This document shows positions 23,966-33,118 of a stretch of 64,000 bases of DNA, in pieces. A model generated the notes under the pieces. The model had not been told where the DNA came from. It worked only from the letters and a program-made list of their open reading frames with translations, and searched no databases. How positions within the stretch are numbered: the stretch's first letter is position 1; each line of letters begins with the position of its first letter. The translations under genes were made by a program, and so were the position numbers. Source of the stretch: Nonomuraea dietziae (GTDB taxonomy: Bacteria; Actinomycetota; Actinomycetes; Streptosporangiales; Streptosporangiaceae); assembly GCF_014195505.1 (NCBI RefSeq), contig NZ_JACIBV010000001.1:2418001-2482000 (forward strand). The letters are read 5' to 3'.

Positions 23966-25789
23966 CTACCGCTCGTCCACCTCGGCGTGGGTCCTGCCGT
24001 CGGCGAGCCTCGGATAGCCGGGTCCCCTGTCGAAGAAGCTGACGGGCTCCTCGGCCAGCCTGGCGCGCAGGGCGGCCGTGGCGGGCACGTCCACCCTGCC
24101 TCCCTCCGGCCCTGCGCCCTCCTCGAAGACCACCCCGTAGTCGGTCCTGGCGCCCTCGACCGAGACCTTCCCGTCGCGCACGTCGGCGGCCACCCTCTCC
24201 GGATCACGCTCGTACGGCGAGCCCCAGCCGCCCCCTCCCGTGGTGCGGACGCGGATGACCTCGCCCGCCCGCACCGGATGGTCGTCGACCAGCCCCTCCA
24301 TCTCCTGCCCCGCCACCGACACCGTGAAGGGACGCCCCGCCCTGCCCCCGTTGACGCCCCAGCACGACAGGATCGACCGGTCGGCGATCGACATGTACGA
24401 GGCGTCCCTGAGCATCCTGATGTGCTTGTCGTAGCCGAGCCCGCCCCTGAACAGCCCGGGACCCCCCGAGTCGACCGCGAGCCCGAGCCGCTCCACCCTG
24501 AAGGGCCAGCGCGCCTCGGCGAACTCCACGGGGATGTTGCGGGAGTCGGGCACCACGTGGATCGTGTCCTCCCCGTCGGCGTACCACCGGCCGCCCGAGC
24601 CGCCGCCCAGGACCTCTCTCATGAGGTACGGCACGCCGCCGCCGTCCTCGCCGTACACGCCGGTGTAGCGGATGGTCTCCTGGTCGGCGGGCATCCGCCC
24701 GTTCGTCGCCTTGGCCAGCACCCCCGCCAGCACACCGAGCAGCCGCAGGATGACGAAGGTCCTGGCGTTGGTGGGCGCGGGGAAGATCGGCGTCAGCAGC
24801 GTCCCCTTCTCGGGGAAGCGCATCTCGATGAGCGGGACCACGCCCTCGTTGACGTCCAGCTCGGCCATCCGCTCGGGCGTGTCGGCCAGGTTGCGCAGGA
24901 TCGGGGCCAGCCACTTCTTCAGGAACACCCCGTCGGCGTAGTCCCCCGCGTGGTTGATGGGGCCCTTGGCCTGCGGCGAGGTGCCGGTGAAGTCGATGAC
25001 GAGCCTGTCGTCCACGCGCGTGAGCGTGATGCGCTGGGCGTGCAGGCGCGGCTCGTCCACGCCGTCGTGCTCGGCGTAGTCCTCCCAGACGTAGGTGCCC
25101 TCGGGGATCTTCGACAGCAGCTCTCTGCGGAAGGTCTCGGTGGTCTTGTCGATGATGGCGTCGAAGCACCGCTCGACCTCGGTCCTGCCGTAGCGGTCGA
25201 ACAGCTCGGCCAGGCGGCGCGCCCCCATCAGGCAGGCCGAGCACTCGGCGTCGAGGTCACCGGCTAGCGAGTCGGGCATGCGGGAGTTGCGCGTCATGAT
25301 GCGCAGGGCGGCCTCGTTGGGCACGCCGCGCTCCCACAGCCTGATCGGCGGGACCATCAGGCCCTCCTCGAAGACCGAGCGGGCGTGGGAGGGCATGCTG
25401 CCCGGCACCGATCCGCCGATGTCGTCGTGGTGGCCGAAGGCCTGCACGAAGGCCACCACCTCGCCCCGGTGGAAGACGGGCACGGTGACGCAGAGGTCGG
25501 GCAGGTGGCCGATGCCGCCTTCGGAGAGGTAGACGTCGTTGTGGAAGAAGACGTCGCCGGGGTTCATCGTCTCCGGCGGGAAGTCGCGCACGACGGGCTG
25601 GACCAGGGCGGAGTAGGAGCGGCCTGTCAGCTTGCGCAGCCTGATGTCGTGGATGCCCGCGCGGAAGTCGTGGGCGTCGCGGATCATCGGGGAGCGGGCG
25701 GTGCGGGCGATCGCGGTCTCGACCTCCTTCTCCACGGAGGCGAGCGTCCCTTCGACGATCTCGACGAGGATCGGGTCGACGGCGGTCAC
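23966..25789 (-). CDS. hyuB: Hydantoinase B / oxoprolinase family subunit
   Basis: This 607-residue protein belongs to the HyuB/N-methylhydantoinase B family. Motifs include PGDVFFHNDVYLSEGGIGHLPD, VAFVQAFGHHDDIGGSVPGSM, RIGLAVDSGGPG-type LGLAVDSGGPGLFRGG and the glycine-rich RTTGGGGWGSPYERDP near the C-terminus. With HyuA it forms an ATP-dependent amidohydrolase acting on 5-membered cyclic amides or, in relatives, carboxylating ketones. The GTG start overlaps the hyuA stop (GTGA), so subunits are coupled. The extended ORF upstream of the GTG overlaps hyuA and is rejected. Substrate unknown. Confidence 0.9.
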   Translation of the reverse strand: MTAVDPILVEIVEGTLASVEKEVETAIARTARSPMIRDAHDFRAGIHDIRLRKLTGRSYSALVQPVVRDFPPETMNPGDVFFHNDVYLSEGGIGHLPDLCVTVPVFHRGEVVAFVQAFGHHDDIGGSVPGSMPSHARSVFEEGLMVPPIRLWERGVPNEAALRIMTRNSRMPDSLAGDLDAECSACLMGARRLAELFDRYGRTEVERCFDAIIDKTTETFRRELLSKIPEGTYVWEDYAEHDGVDEPRLHAQRITLTRVDDRLVIDFTGTSPQAKGPINHAGDYADGVFLKKWLAPILRNLADTPERMAELDVNEGVVPLIEMRFPEKGTLLTPIFPAPTNARTFVILRLLGVLAGVLAKATNGRMPADQETIRYTGVYGEDGGGVPYLMREVLGGGSGGRWYADGEDTIHVVPDSRNIPVEFAEARWPFRVERLGLAVDSGGPGLFRGGLGYDKHIRMLRDASYMSIADRSILSCWGVNGGRAGRPFTVSVAGQEMEGLVDDHPVRAGEVIRVRTTGGGGWGSPYERDPERVAADVRDGKVSVEGARTDYGVVFEEGAGPEGGRVDVPATAALRARLAEEPVSFFDRGPGYPRLADGRTHAEVDER

Positions 25790-27855
25790 CGGCTCTGTCC
25801 CTTCGTGCTCGTGCTCGTGCCCGGTTCGCCCGCGCCGTGCCTGCGGATGACGAGGTTGCCGTGCGCGTCGCACTCGGCGGTGAAACCGGGGTGCAGCGGC
25901 AGGGTGGAGCCGTACTCCTCGATCACGGCAGGGCCGCTGACCACGTCGCCCCTGCGCAGGTCGGCGCGCTGGTGGACGGGGCGCTCGGTCCAGCCCTCGC
26001 GCTCGTCGAAGCAGACGGGCCGCCCGCCCCGCGCGGTGAGGGCGGCTTCGGCGCGTCCGGGGCGCTCGGGGATGGCGGGCCGGGTGATGGGGCCGATGCC
26101 CGACACCCGCAGGTTGACCCACTCCACCGCGTGGCGGGGATCGTCGCGGTAGGCGTAGCCGTAGAGCCGCTCGTGCGCCTCGTGGAAGCGGGCGAGCACC
26201 TCGGCGCGCCACTCCTCGCCGAGCGGGCCTGGCGGCGCCGCGACGCGCACCTCGTAGGCCTGGCCGTAGTAGCGCAGGTCGGCGCTTCGCCGGCAGACGG
26301 GCGAGGTGAAGCCTTCGCGCTCGAGCGCGGCGACCGCCTGCCCCTCCAGCTCGGCGAAGATCCCCGCCAGCACCCCCAGGTCCGGATCTCTCGTGACATG
26401 GGTGCGGACGTAGTCGTTCTTGACGTCCACGGTGAGCAGGCCGAACGCCGACACGTTGCCGGGGTCGGGCGGCACGATCACCGCGGGCAGCCCGAGGATG
26501 TCGATGAGGCGGCAGGCCAGCAGCGGCCCCGAGCCTCCGAAGGTCACCAGCGGGAAGTCGCGCACGTCCAGGCCACGTTTGACGGTGATCTGCCTGATCG
26601 CGTTGCACTGGTTGAACGCGCTGATCTCCAGGATCCCCGTCGCGGTGCGCTCAGGGGTGAGGCCGAGCTTGGCCGCCAGCGCCTCGACACCCTCCCTCGC
26701 CGCCTGCCCGTCCAGCGGGATCTCCCCGCCGAGCAGGTGCGGAGGGATCCTGCCGAGGAAGACGTGCGCGTCGGTGACCGTGACGTCCCCGCCGCCCTTG
26801 CCGTAACACAGGGGCCCTGGATCGGCGCCCGCCGACCTCGGACCGACCTTCAGCGTGCCCTCGGGCGAGATCCACGCGATCGAGCCGCCGCCCGCGCCCA
26901 CGGTCACGATGTCGATCATCGGGATCTTGCAGGGGTAGCGGCCGATCGACCCCTCGGTGGTGAGGGAGGGCTCGCCGTCCACGACCACCGCCACGTCCGT
27001 GGAGGTGCCGCCGCCGTCCAGCGTGATGACCGAGGGGTGCCCCGCGGTGGAGGCGATCAGCGCCGCCCCCAGCGCCCCTGCCGCCGGTCCCGACAGCACC
27101 GTGGTGATCGGCTGGTGCACCACCTCGGCGGCGCTGAGGATGCCGCCGTTCGACTTCATCACCGAGTACGGCATGCGCAGCCGCTCGGACAGGTTGGCGA
27201 TGTAGCGCCGCATCGTCGGCTTGACCGCCGCGTCGACCAGCGTCGTGACCGAGCGCTCGTACTCCCTGTACTCCCTCAGCACGTCGCTCGAGAGCGAGAC
27301 CACGGCCTCAGGATGCTCCCTCTCGAGCACCCCCCTCATGCGCTCCTCGTGCTCGGGGTTGGCGTAGGAGTGCAGGAAGCACACTCCGATCGCGGTGATG
27401 CCGCGCTCCCTGAACCACCGCGCGACCCGCGCCGCCTCCTCCTCGTCGAAGGGCCTGACCTCGGCGCCGAGGTGGTCGAGGCGCCCGCCGACCGTCTTCA
27501 CCCTGTGCACGGGCACGATCCTGGGCGGCTTCACCCAGAAGTAGGAGTTGCCGTAGCCGTCGGGCACGCTCTGCCTGGCGATCTCCAGGATGAACTCGAA
27601 CCCCTCGGTGGTCACGAACCCGAGGTCCTCGATCCTGTCCTCGAGCAGTTGGTTGGTGGCCACCGTGGTGCCGTGCACCAGCCCGGTGACCTCCGCGCCC
27701 GCCTTCGCGGCGCCGACCTTCCCGAGGCCCGCCATGAACCCGTCGGCCGGGTTGGCGGGCGTCGAGGGGGTCTTGGTGGTGAAGATCTCGCCGGTCCGCT
27801 CGTCGACCGCCACCACGTCGGTGAACGTGCCGCCGGTGTCCACTCCGATACGCAT
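25786..27855 (-). CDS. hyuA: Hydantoinase A / oxoprolinase family subunit
   Basis: This 689-residue ATP-binding subunit opens with the family motif MRIGVDTGGTFTDVVAVDE. It has GLVHGTTVATNQLLE, a VLSGPAAGALGAALI phosphate-binding region and TLDGGGTSTDVAVV. Start ATG 27855 gives the canonical N-terminus, although an in-frame ATG lies 15 nt upstream. It is coupled to hyuB by a 4-nt overlap. No cluster operator is found upstream, so its link to the DegT/amidohydrolase cluster rests on proximity and shared strand only. Confidence 0.92.
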   Translation of the reverse strand: MRIGVDTGGTFTDVVAVDERTGEIFTTKTPSTPANPADGFMAGLGKVGAAKAGAEVTGLVHGTTVATNQLLEDRIEDLGFVTTEGFEFILEIARQSVPDGYGNSYFWVKPPRIVPVHRVKTVGGRLDHLGAEVRPFDEEEAARVARWFRERGITAIGVCFLHSYANPEHEERMRGVLEREHPEAVVSLSSDVLREYREYERSVTTLVDAAVKPTMRRYIANLSERLRMPYSVMKSNGGILSAAEVVHQPITTVLSGPAAGALGAALIASTAGHPSVITLDGGGTSTDVAVVVDGEPSLTTEGSIGRYPCKIPMIDIVTVGAGGGSIAWISPEGTLKVGPRSAGADPGPLCYGKGGGDVTVTDAHVFLGRIPPHLLGGEIPLDGQAAREGVEALAAKLGLTPERTATGILEISAFNQCNAIRQITVKRGLDVRDFPLVTFGGSGPLLACRLIDILGLPAVIVPPDPGNVSAFGLLTVDVKNDYVRTHVTRDPDLGVLAGIFAELEGQAVAALEREGFTSPVCRRSADLRYYGQAYEVRVAAPPGPLGEEWRAEVLARFHEAHERLYGYAYRDDPRHAVEWVNLRVSGIGPITRPAIPERPGRAEAALTARGGRPVCFDEREGWTERPVHQRADLRRGDVVSGPAVIEEYGSTLPLHPGFTAECDAHGNLVIRRHGAGEPGTSTSTKGQSR

Positions 27856-27923
27856 GGCTTCAGTCTCCACCCGTGGACCTGCCTGCGGGGATCAGCGAAA
27901 CCTGCCGAACAAGCGGCGTTTCT

Positions 27924-28295
27924 TCATCGTCTCCTGCTGCCGAGCACGTCGTCGATCACCTTCGGGGCGTGCTCGGTGCCGACGTAGGCGGCCAGCCGTA
28001 CGGCCAGCTCGTGGGCCTTGGTCAGCTCCATCTCCACGCGTGCCTTGCCAGACTGTCCGGCCTGGATGCCGAAATAGGCGCCGATGATGGTGCCGATCAC
28101 GCCGCACACCCCCGCGAACATGGTCGCGAACTCCTTGGTGGCGAACACCGCGGCCCCGAACGCGACGAGGATCACGATGATGCCGGTCAGGACCACGAAG
28201 AAGCCGTAGCGCCAGCGTGCGGCGTCGGCCTGGGCGGCGGTCAGGTCGTCGGGGGTCATCAACGCGTCGAGCGCCGCGGGGTTGTCCGTGGCCAC
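27924..28295 (-). CDS. Small membrane protein, unknown function
   Basis: This 123-residue protein has two predicted membrane helices (FFVVLTGIIVILVAFGAAVF and FAGVCGVIGTIIGAYFGIQ) between an acidic N-terminus and a basic C-terminal tail (VIDDVLGSRRR). The GTG start has AGGAGG six nt upstream, so translation should be strong. I recognise no family. It is divergent from thymidine kinase and follows hyuA's promoter region on the same strand as hyuA but upstream of it. Confidence 0.65.
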   Translation of the reverse strand: MATDNPAALDALMTPDDLTAAQADAARWRYGFFVVLTGIIVILVAFGAAVFATKEFATMFAGVCGVIGTIIGAYFGIQAGQSGKARVEMELTKAHELAVRLAAYVGTEHAPKVIDDVLGSRRR

Positions 28296-28350
28296 AGTTG
28301 CCTCCTGATAGCGATGGGACCATAGGTGATGCCCAGTAAGCTAGCGGCCT

Positions 28351-29091
28351 GTGACCGAATTGTCCGCGCTCTCTGCCGTGCCAGCCGCCGCCCGCGACGC
28401 CGTGCTGAAGTTCTACTTCGGCCCCATGGACTGCGGTAAGTCCACGCTGGCGCTCCAGATGAACTACAACCACGGACGGCAGGGCAGGCGCGGGCTGGTG
28501 CTGACCAAGCACGACAGGTCGGGAGGGCCGAAGGTCACCAGCAGGATAGGGCTCGGGCTCGACGCCATCGAGGTGGACGACTCCCTCGACCTGGTGGAGC
28601 TGGTGCGGGGTCACGACAGGATCGACTACCTCATCTGCGACGAGGCGTGCTTCTACACCATGGAGCAGATCGAGCAGCTGGCCGACCTGGTCGACGGGCA
28701 CGGGGTGGACGTCTACGCCTTCGGCCTGGCCTCCGACTTCAGGTCGCGGATGTTCCCCGCCGCGCAGCGCCTGTTCGAGCTGGCCGACGAGGTGTGCAGG
28801 CTGCAGGTCGAGGTGCTGTGCTGGTGCGGGCGGCCAGGGCTGCTGAACGCCCGCGTCGTCGGGGGCGCGATGGCGCGCAGCGGCGAGCAGGTCGTGATCG
28901 GCGACACCGACGCCTCGCCCGTCCGCTACCAGGTGCTGTGCCGCCGTCACCACCGCAGCGGCCAGCTGGCCATGCCCGCCGCGGACCAAGCGGTGCCCGC
29001 CGAGGGCGCGGCGGTGCCGCCGGCCGACAGGGCGATGCCCGGAGGGGGCGGGGCGGCCAGGACGCAGGAGAGCCTGACCGCCTCCGCCTGA
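28351..29091 (+). CDS. tdk: Thymidine kinase (TK1-type)
   Basis: This 246-residue cytosolic salvage enzyme phosphorylates thymidine. The P-loop is GPMDCGKS (residues 24-31), the DEACF motif (LICDEACFYTMEQI) carries the catalytic Glu region, and VEVLCWCGRPGLLNAR with further cysteines forms the zinc-binding lasso. The last 40 or so residues are an Ala/Pro-rich tail (VPAEGAAVPPADRAMPGG) that is not part of the enzyme core. No ribosome binding site precedes GTG 28351, and TAAGCT lies about 12 nt upstream, so the message may be leaderless. Confidence 0.9.
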   Translation: MTELSALSAVPAAARDAVLKFYFGPMDCGKSTLALQMNYNHGRQGRRGLVLTKHDRSGGPKVTSRIGLGLDAIEVDDSLDLVELVRGHDRIDYLICDEACFYTMEQIEQLADLVDGHGVDVYAFGLASDFRSRMFPAAQRLFELADEVCRLQVEVLCWCGRPGLLNARVVGGAMARSGEQVVIGDTDASPVRYQVLCRRHHRSGQLAMPAADQAVPAEGAAVPPADRAMPGGGGAARTQESLTASA

Positions 29092-29094
29092 GGG

Positions 29095-29715
29095 TCAGCG
29101 CGCCCGCGGCGCGGCACGCCTGCCGGTGCGCTCGGCGACCTCCTCGAGCGCGGCGAGGAAGGTCTCCTCCGGCTGCGCGCCCGAGACGCCGAACTCCCCC
29201 TCGAACAGGAAGAACGGCACGCCGGTGATGCCGAGCTCGCGGGCCCTGCCGAGCTGCTCGCGGACCTCGTCGCCCGCCTCGCCCGTGTCGCTCACCCCGA
29301 CCTCGGCGGCCAGCTTGGCCAGCACCTCGGAGTCGGCGATGTTGAGCCCGTCGGTGAAGTGGGCGGCGAACAGGCGCTCGGTCATCGGGGCGCCCAGCCC
29401 CCGACGGGAGGCCAGCTCGATCAGCCGGTGGGCCTCGAAGGAGTTCGCGCTGACCGCCCTGTCGAAGTGGAGCTCCAGCCCCTCCTCGGCACCCACGGCC
29501 GCGACCCTGGAGGTCATCTGCGCGACGTCGCCGCCGAACTTGCGCCGCAGCGCCTCCAGCAGCGGCTCGCCCTCGGCCGTGGCCGTGGGGTTGAGCTCGA
29601 ACGGGCGGTAGGTGACCTCCACCACGCCCGCGTGACGCGCGGCCGCCCTGGCGAAGCGCTTGTGCCCGATATAACACCAAGGACAGACCACGTCCGAGAA
29701 AATCTCTACCTTCAT
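29095..29715 (-). CDS. DsbA-family oxidoreductase (FrnE-like)
   Basis: This cytosolic thioredoxin-fold protein of about 206 residues begins MKVEIFSDVVCPWCYIGHKRF, with the CPWC redox motif at about residues 11-14. An all-helical insertion and the cis-Pro region GITGVPFFLFEGEF follow. FrnE/DsbA-like members act in disulfide isomerisation or as glutathione-transferase-like isomerases. ATG 29715 is preferred because it puts the first strand at the start; an in-frame start 15 nt earlier is possible. It is convergent with tdk, only 3 nt apart. Confidence 0.88.
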   Translation of the reverse strand: MKVEIFSDVVCPWCYIGHKRFARAAARHAGVVEVTYRPFELNPTATAEGEPLLEALRRKFGGDVAQMTSRVAAVGAEEGLELHFDRAVSANSFEAHRLIELASRRGLGAPMTERLFAAHFTDGLNIADSEVLAKLAAEVGVSDTGEAGDEVREQLGRARELGITGVPFFLFEGEFGVSGAQPEETFLAALEEVAERTGRRAAPRAR

Positions 29716-29730
29716 GACGTGCTGTAACAC

Positions 29731-30627
29731 TCAACCAGCCGCGAGTTCTTCCAAGCGGTGGGGCAGGTAGCCCGAATCGTCAACGAGCGCCGAGGCGCCC
29801 CGCCACCAGCCGAACCACTCCCCGCTGCGCCACATCCAGTCGACCCGTTCGATCGCGGCCACCACGTCGCCGACATCCGACCACGACTCGCCCAGCTGTT
29901 CCGGCGTCGCGCCGTGTCGCAGCGCCCACTCCCTCAGGATGCGCACCGCGTCGCCAGGCACCGGCCTGGCATAGGGGTCGGGGTCCTCTCCCGGCAGCCG
30001 GTGGGGGCCGAGACCCGCCGCCACTCCCCAGCTCCACTGCGCCTCGGCGGGCTTGGAGTAGCGCAGGGAGGAGAAGTCGAGGTTGGAGCCGAGATCGTCG
30101 TCGGGACGCCTGGTCACCAGCGCGTCGAGCCTTCCTCCCGCGTCGAAGTGGACGACCAGGCGCTGGCCGGGCCGTGCGGTGTCGGGCAGTTCGATGCGGT
30201 CCTCCGCCTGCCAGGAGTTGAGGTCGACCTCCGCGACGGCGGGCCCCCACAACGCGTCGGCCGCGTCGTCGGCGATCCACGCCGCCAGCATCTCCAGCAG
30301 GGTCAGATCGGTCCACGGGTCGATCGCCGTCGAGGTGCGCAGCACCTCCATGGGGGCGGGCAGCTTGCCTCCCCGCTCGTTCTCCCACCAGCTGTCGCCC
30401 AGCTCCCGCACCCCGACCACGAGCGCGGCGATGGACGACAGCTCCGCCGATCTCCTGGTCAGTGAGGCGCCCAGAGCCAGCTCCAGGCACTGGGATGCGC
30501 GCTCGTCGCCCAGCGTGGCGCGCGCGTCGGCGATCAGCGTGGCGGCCGTCGGCCGCTGCTCGCCGAGCAGATTGTTGATGACTCGTCTGGCCTCGGTCCT
30601 CGCGTCTTCAGCATGTGCCTCGCGCAT
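29731..30627 (-). CDS. Conserved hypothetical protein
   Basis: This 298-residue soluble protein, rich in Trp and acidic residues, shows no motif I recognise. The N-terminal third is helical (RRVINNLLGEQRPTAATLIADARATLGDERASQCLELALGA, given here as a description of residues about 14-53). The C-terminal half has WSDVGDVVAAIERVDWMWRSGEWFGWWRG. It sits just upstream of the DsbA-like gene on the same strand with a 15-nt gap to that gene's start, so cotranscription is likely. No function proposed. Confidence 0.6.
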   Translation of the reverse strand: MREAHAEDARTEARRVINNLLGEQRPTAATLIADARATLGDERASQCLELALGASLTRRSAELSSIAALVVGVRELGDSWWENERGGKLPAPMEVLRTSTAIDPWTDLTLLEMLAAWIADDAADALWGPAVAEVDLNSWQAEDRIELPDTARPGQRLVVHFDAGGRLDALVTRRPDDDLGSNLDFSSLRYSKPAEAQWSWGVAAGLGPHRLPGEDPDPYARPVPGDAVRILREWALRHGATPEQLGESWSDVGDVVAAIERVDWMWRSGEWFGWWRGASALVDDSGYLPHRLEELAAG

Positions 30628-30754
30628 ACAGCCACGCTACGCCCGTAGATCCTTTCTCGACAGCTTGTACGGAGAACCTGTATGACGATACGGTCACCCG
30701 CGTCAGCGGTTCCCACCTGCGGATGTTCCACTGGTGCCGTTGAGGAGGTCACCG

Positions 30755-31432
30755 ATGCGCTTGACACCGACCGAGCAGGACAGACTCCTGCTCTTCACCG
30801 CCGCCGAGCTGGCCCGCGCCAGGCGGGCGCGCGGGCTGCGCCTGAACGTGCCCGAGGCCACCGCGCTCATCGCCGACGCGGTGTGCGAGGCGGCCAGAGA
30901 CGGGGCGAGGCTGGCCGAGGCCATCGCGGCGGGCCGCGAGGTGCTCGGGCCGCAGGACGTGCTGCCGGGGGTGGCCGACATCGTGACCCAGGTGACGGTC
31001 GAGGCGGTCTTCGACGACGGCAGCAGGCTCGCGGTGGTGACCGACCCGTTCGGCGGCGGCTCCATGGGCGAGGCCGCGCCGGGCGCCGTCGTGTCCGCGG
31101 GAGACTGGACCCAGCCGCCCGCCTCCGCGCGGGTGCGGGTGCTCAACACCGCGCAGGTCCCGGTCTCCGTCACCTCCCACTTCCACTTCTTCGAGGCCAA
31201 CCCGCGCCTGCGCTTCCCCCGCGAGGAGGCCTACGGCATGCGGCTCAACATCCCCGCGGGGGCCACGGTGCGCTTCGACCCGGGGGCCACGGTGGAGGTC
31301 GAGCTGGCGCCGATCGGCGGCGGCCGTACGGTGATCGGCTTCGCCGGGCTGGTGGACGGGCCGCTGGACGCGCCGGGCGCGAAGGAGGAGGCGCTGCGCA
31401 GAGCGCGCGCCTGCGGATACGAGGGGGCTTAG
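30755..31432 (+). CDS. ureAB: Urease gamma/beta fusion subunit
   Basis: This 225-residue fusion has the gamma domain at about residues 1-100 (MRLTPTEQDRLLLFTAAELARARRARGLRLN, with EATALIADAVCEAARDG) and the beta domain at about 110-225 (VTSHFHFFEANPRLRFPREEAYGMRLNIPAGATVRF). GAGGAGG lies 7 nt before ATG 30755, which fixes the start. The alpha subunit gene starts 1 nt after the stop. It forms part of a nickel urease or urease-like complex. Gamma-beta fusion is seen in several actinomycete loci. Confidence 0.92.
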   Translation: MRLTPTEQDRLLLFTAAELARARRARGLRLNVPEATALIADAVCEAARDGARLAEAIAAGREVLGPQDVLPGVADIVTQVTVEAVFDDGSRLAVVTDPFGGGSMGEAAPGAVVSAGDWTQPPASARVRVLNTAQVPVSVTSHFHFFEANPRLRFPREEAYGMRLNIPAGATVRFDPGATVEVELAPIGGGRTVIGFAGLVDGPLDAPGAKEEALRRARACGYEGA

Positions 31433-31433
31433 G

Positions 31434-33068
31434 ATGCACGACTACATCGGGGTGCACGGACCTCGCCAGGGCGACCTGGTACGGCTCGGCGACACCGGCC
31501 TGGTCGTCCAGGTGGAGCACGACTCGCAGCAGCCGGGCGAGGAGTTCCTCGCCGGGTTCGCCAAGACCGCCCGTGACGGGCTGCATCTGAAGGCCGCCTC
31601 CATCCGCGAGACCTGCGACCTGGTGATCAGCAACGTGCTGGTGATCGACGCGATGCTCGGCGTCAGGAAGATCTCCATCGGGGTGCGCGAGGGGCGCGTC
31701 CACGCGATCGGCCGCGCCGGCAACCCCAACACCCTCGACGGCGTGGACGTGGTGGTCGGCACCGGCACCACGATCGTCTCCGGCGAAGGGCTGATCGCCA
31801 CGGCGGGCGCGATCGACACGCACGTCCACCTGATGTCGCCGCGCATCATGGAGGCGTCGCTCGCCTCGGGGGTCACCACGATCATCGGGCAGGAGTTCGG
31901 GCCCGTGTGGGGCGTGGGCGTGAACTCCCCCTGGGCGCTGCGCAACGCCTTCGCCGCCTTCGACGCCTGGCCCGTCAACATCGGCTTCCTGGCGCGCGGC
32001 TCGTCGTCGTCGGCCGATCCGCTGGTGGAGGCGCTGGTCGAGGGCGGCGCGTGCGGGTTCAAGGTGCACGAGGACATGGGCGCGCACACCACGGCGCTCG
32101 ACACCGCGCTGCGGGTGGCCGAGGAGCACGACGTCCAGGTGGCCCTGCACACCGACGGGCTCAACGAGTGCCTGTCGGTGGAGGACACGCTCGCCGTCCT
32201 GGAGGGCAGGACCATCCACGCCTTCCACATCGAGGGCTGTGGCGGAGGCCACGTCCCGAACGTGCTGCGCATGGCGGGCGTCGCCAACGTCATCGGCTCC
32301 TCCACCAACCCGACGCTGCCCTTCGGCCGCGACGCGCTCGGCGAGCACTACGACATGATCGTCGCGGCGCACGGGCTCAAGCCCGACCTGCCCAGCGACC
32401 AGGTGATCGCCCGCGACCGGATCAGGGCGGGCACGATGGGCGCCGAGAACGTGCTGCACGACCTGGGCGTCATCGGCATCACCTCCTCCGACGCGCAGGG
32501 CATGGGCAGGGCGGGCGAGACCTTCAGGCGCACCTTCCAGCTCGCCTCGCGCTTCGCCACGGAGGGGCCCGACAACGAGCGCGTGCTGCGCTACATCGCC
32601 AAGCTGACCATCAACCCGGCGATCGCGCACGGCCTCTCGCACGAGGTCGGCTCGATCGAGGTCGGCAAGCTGGCCGACATCGTGCTGTGGGAGCCCTCCT
32701 CCTTCGGCGCCAAGCCGTGGCTGGTGCTCAAGGCGGGCTTTCCCGCCTGGGGCGTCACCGGCGACCCGAACGCCTCCACCGACGCCTGCCAGCCCCTGGT
32801 GTACGGCCCGCAGTTCGGCGGTCACGGCGCCACCCCCGCCGAGCTGTCGGTCGCCTTCGTGAGCCGGGTCTCGCAGGCCCTGCCGACCAGGCGCCGCCAG
32901 GTGCCCGTGCGCGGCACCCGCGGGATCGGCCCGGCCTCGCTCGTGCGCAACGACCGTCTGGGTCAGGTGCGGGTGGACCCGCGCACGGGCCAGGTGACGC
33001 TCGACGACCGGCCGATCGGCGCCGAGCCCGTCTCCTCGGTGCCCCTCAGCCGCCTGTACTTCCTCTGA
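31434..33068 (+). CDS. ureC: Urease alpha-subunit-like protein, variant flap
   Basis: This 544-residue amidohydrolase keeps the nickel ligands: HVH at 130-132, the lysine to be carbamylated K210 with H212 (FKVHEDMG), H239, H265 (FHIEGCGGGH) and D353 (SSDAQGMGR). The mobile flap, usually VCHHL, reads VAAHGL: the flap Cys is Ala312, while His313 is kept. It is about 25 residues shorter than standard UreC. No ureD, ureE, ureF or ureG is in the window, so maturation needs genes elsewhere or the protein is not a classical urease. Confidence 0.88.
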   Translation: MHDYIGVHGPRQGDLVRLGDTGLVVQVEHDSQQPGEEFLAGFAKTARDGLHLKAASIRETCDLVISNVLVIDAMLGVRKISIGVREGRVHAIGRAGNPNTLDGVDVVVGTGTTIVSGEGLIATAGAIDTHVHLMSPRIMEASLASGVTTIIGQEFGPVWGVGVNSPWALRNAFAAFDAWPVNIGFLARGSSSSADPLVEALVEGGACGFKVHEDMGAHTTALDTALRVAEEHDVQVALHTDGLNECLSVEDTLAVLEGRTIHAFHIEGCGGGHVPNVLRMAGVANVIGSSTNPTLPFGRDALGEHYDMIVAAHGLKPDLPSDQVIARDRIRAGTMGAENVLHDLGVIGITSSDAQGMGRAGETFRRTFQLASRFATEGPDNERVLRYIAKLTINPAIAHGLSHEVGSIEVGKLADIVLWEPSSFGAKPWLVLKAGFPAWGVTGDPNASTDACQPLVYGPQFGGHGATPAELSVAFVSRVSQALPTRRRQVPVRGTRGIGPASLVRNDRLGQVRVDPRTGQVTLDDRPIGAEPVSSVPLSRLYFL

Positions 33069-33118
33069 CCCGCCGACCTCACGACATCCGCGCTTCGCGG
33101 TTCCCGCTAGGAGCCCTC

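Noticed and set aside
27855..27923. A cluster operator upstream of hyuA
   Set aside because: No copy of the palindrome is seen, so hyuAB membership of the regulon is not claimed.
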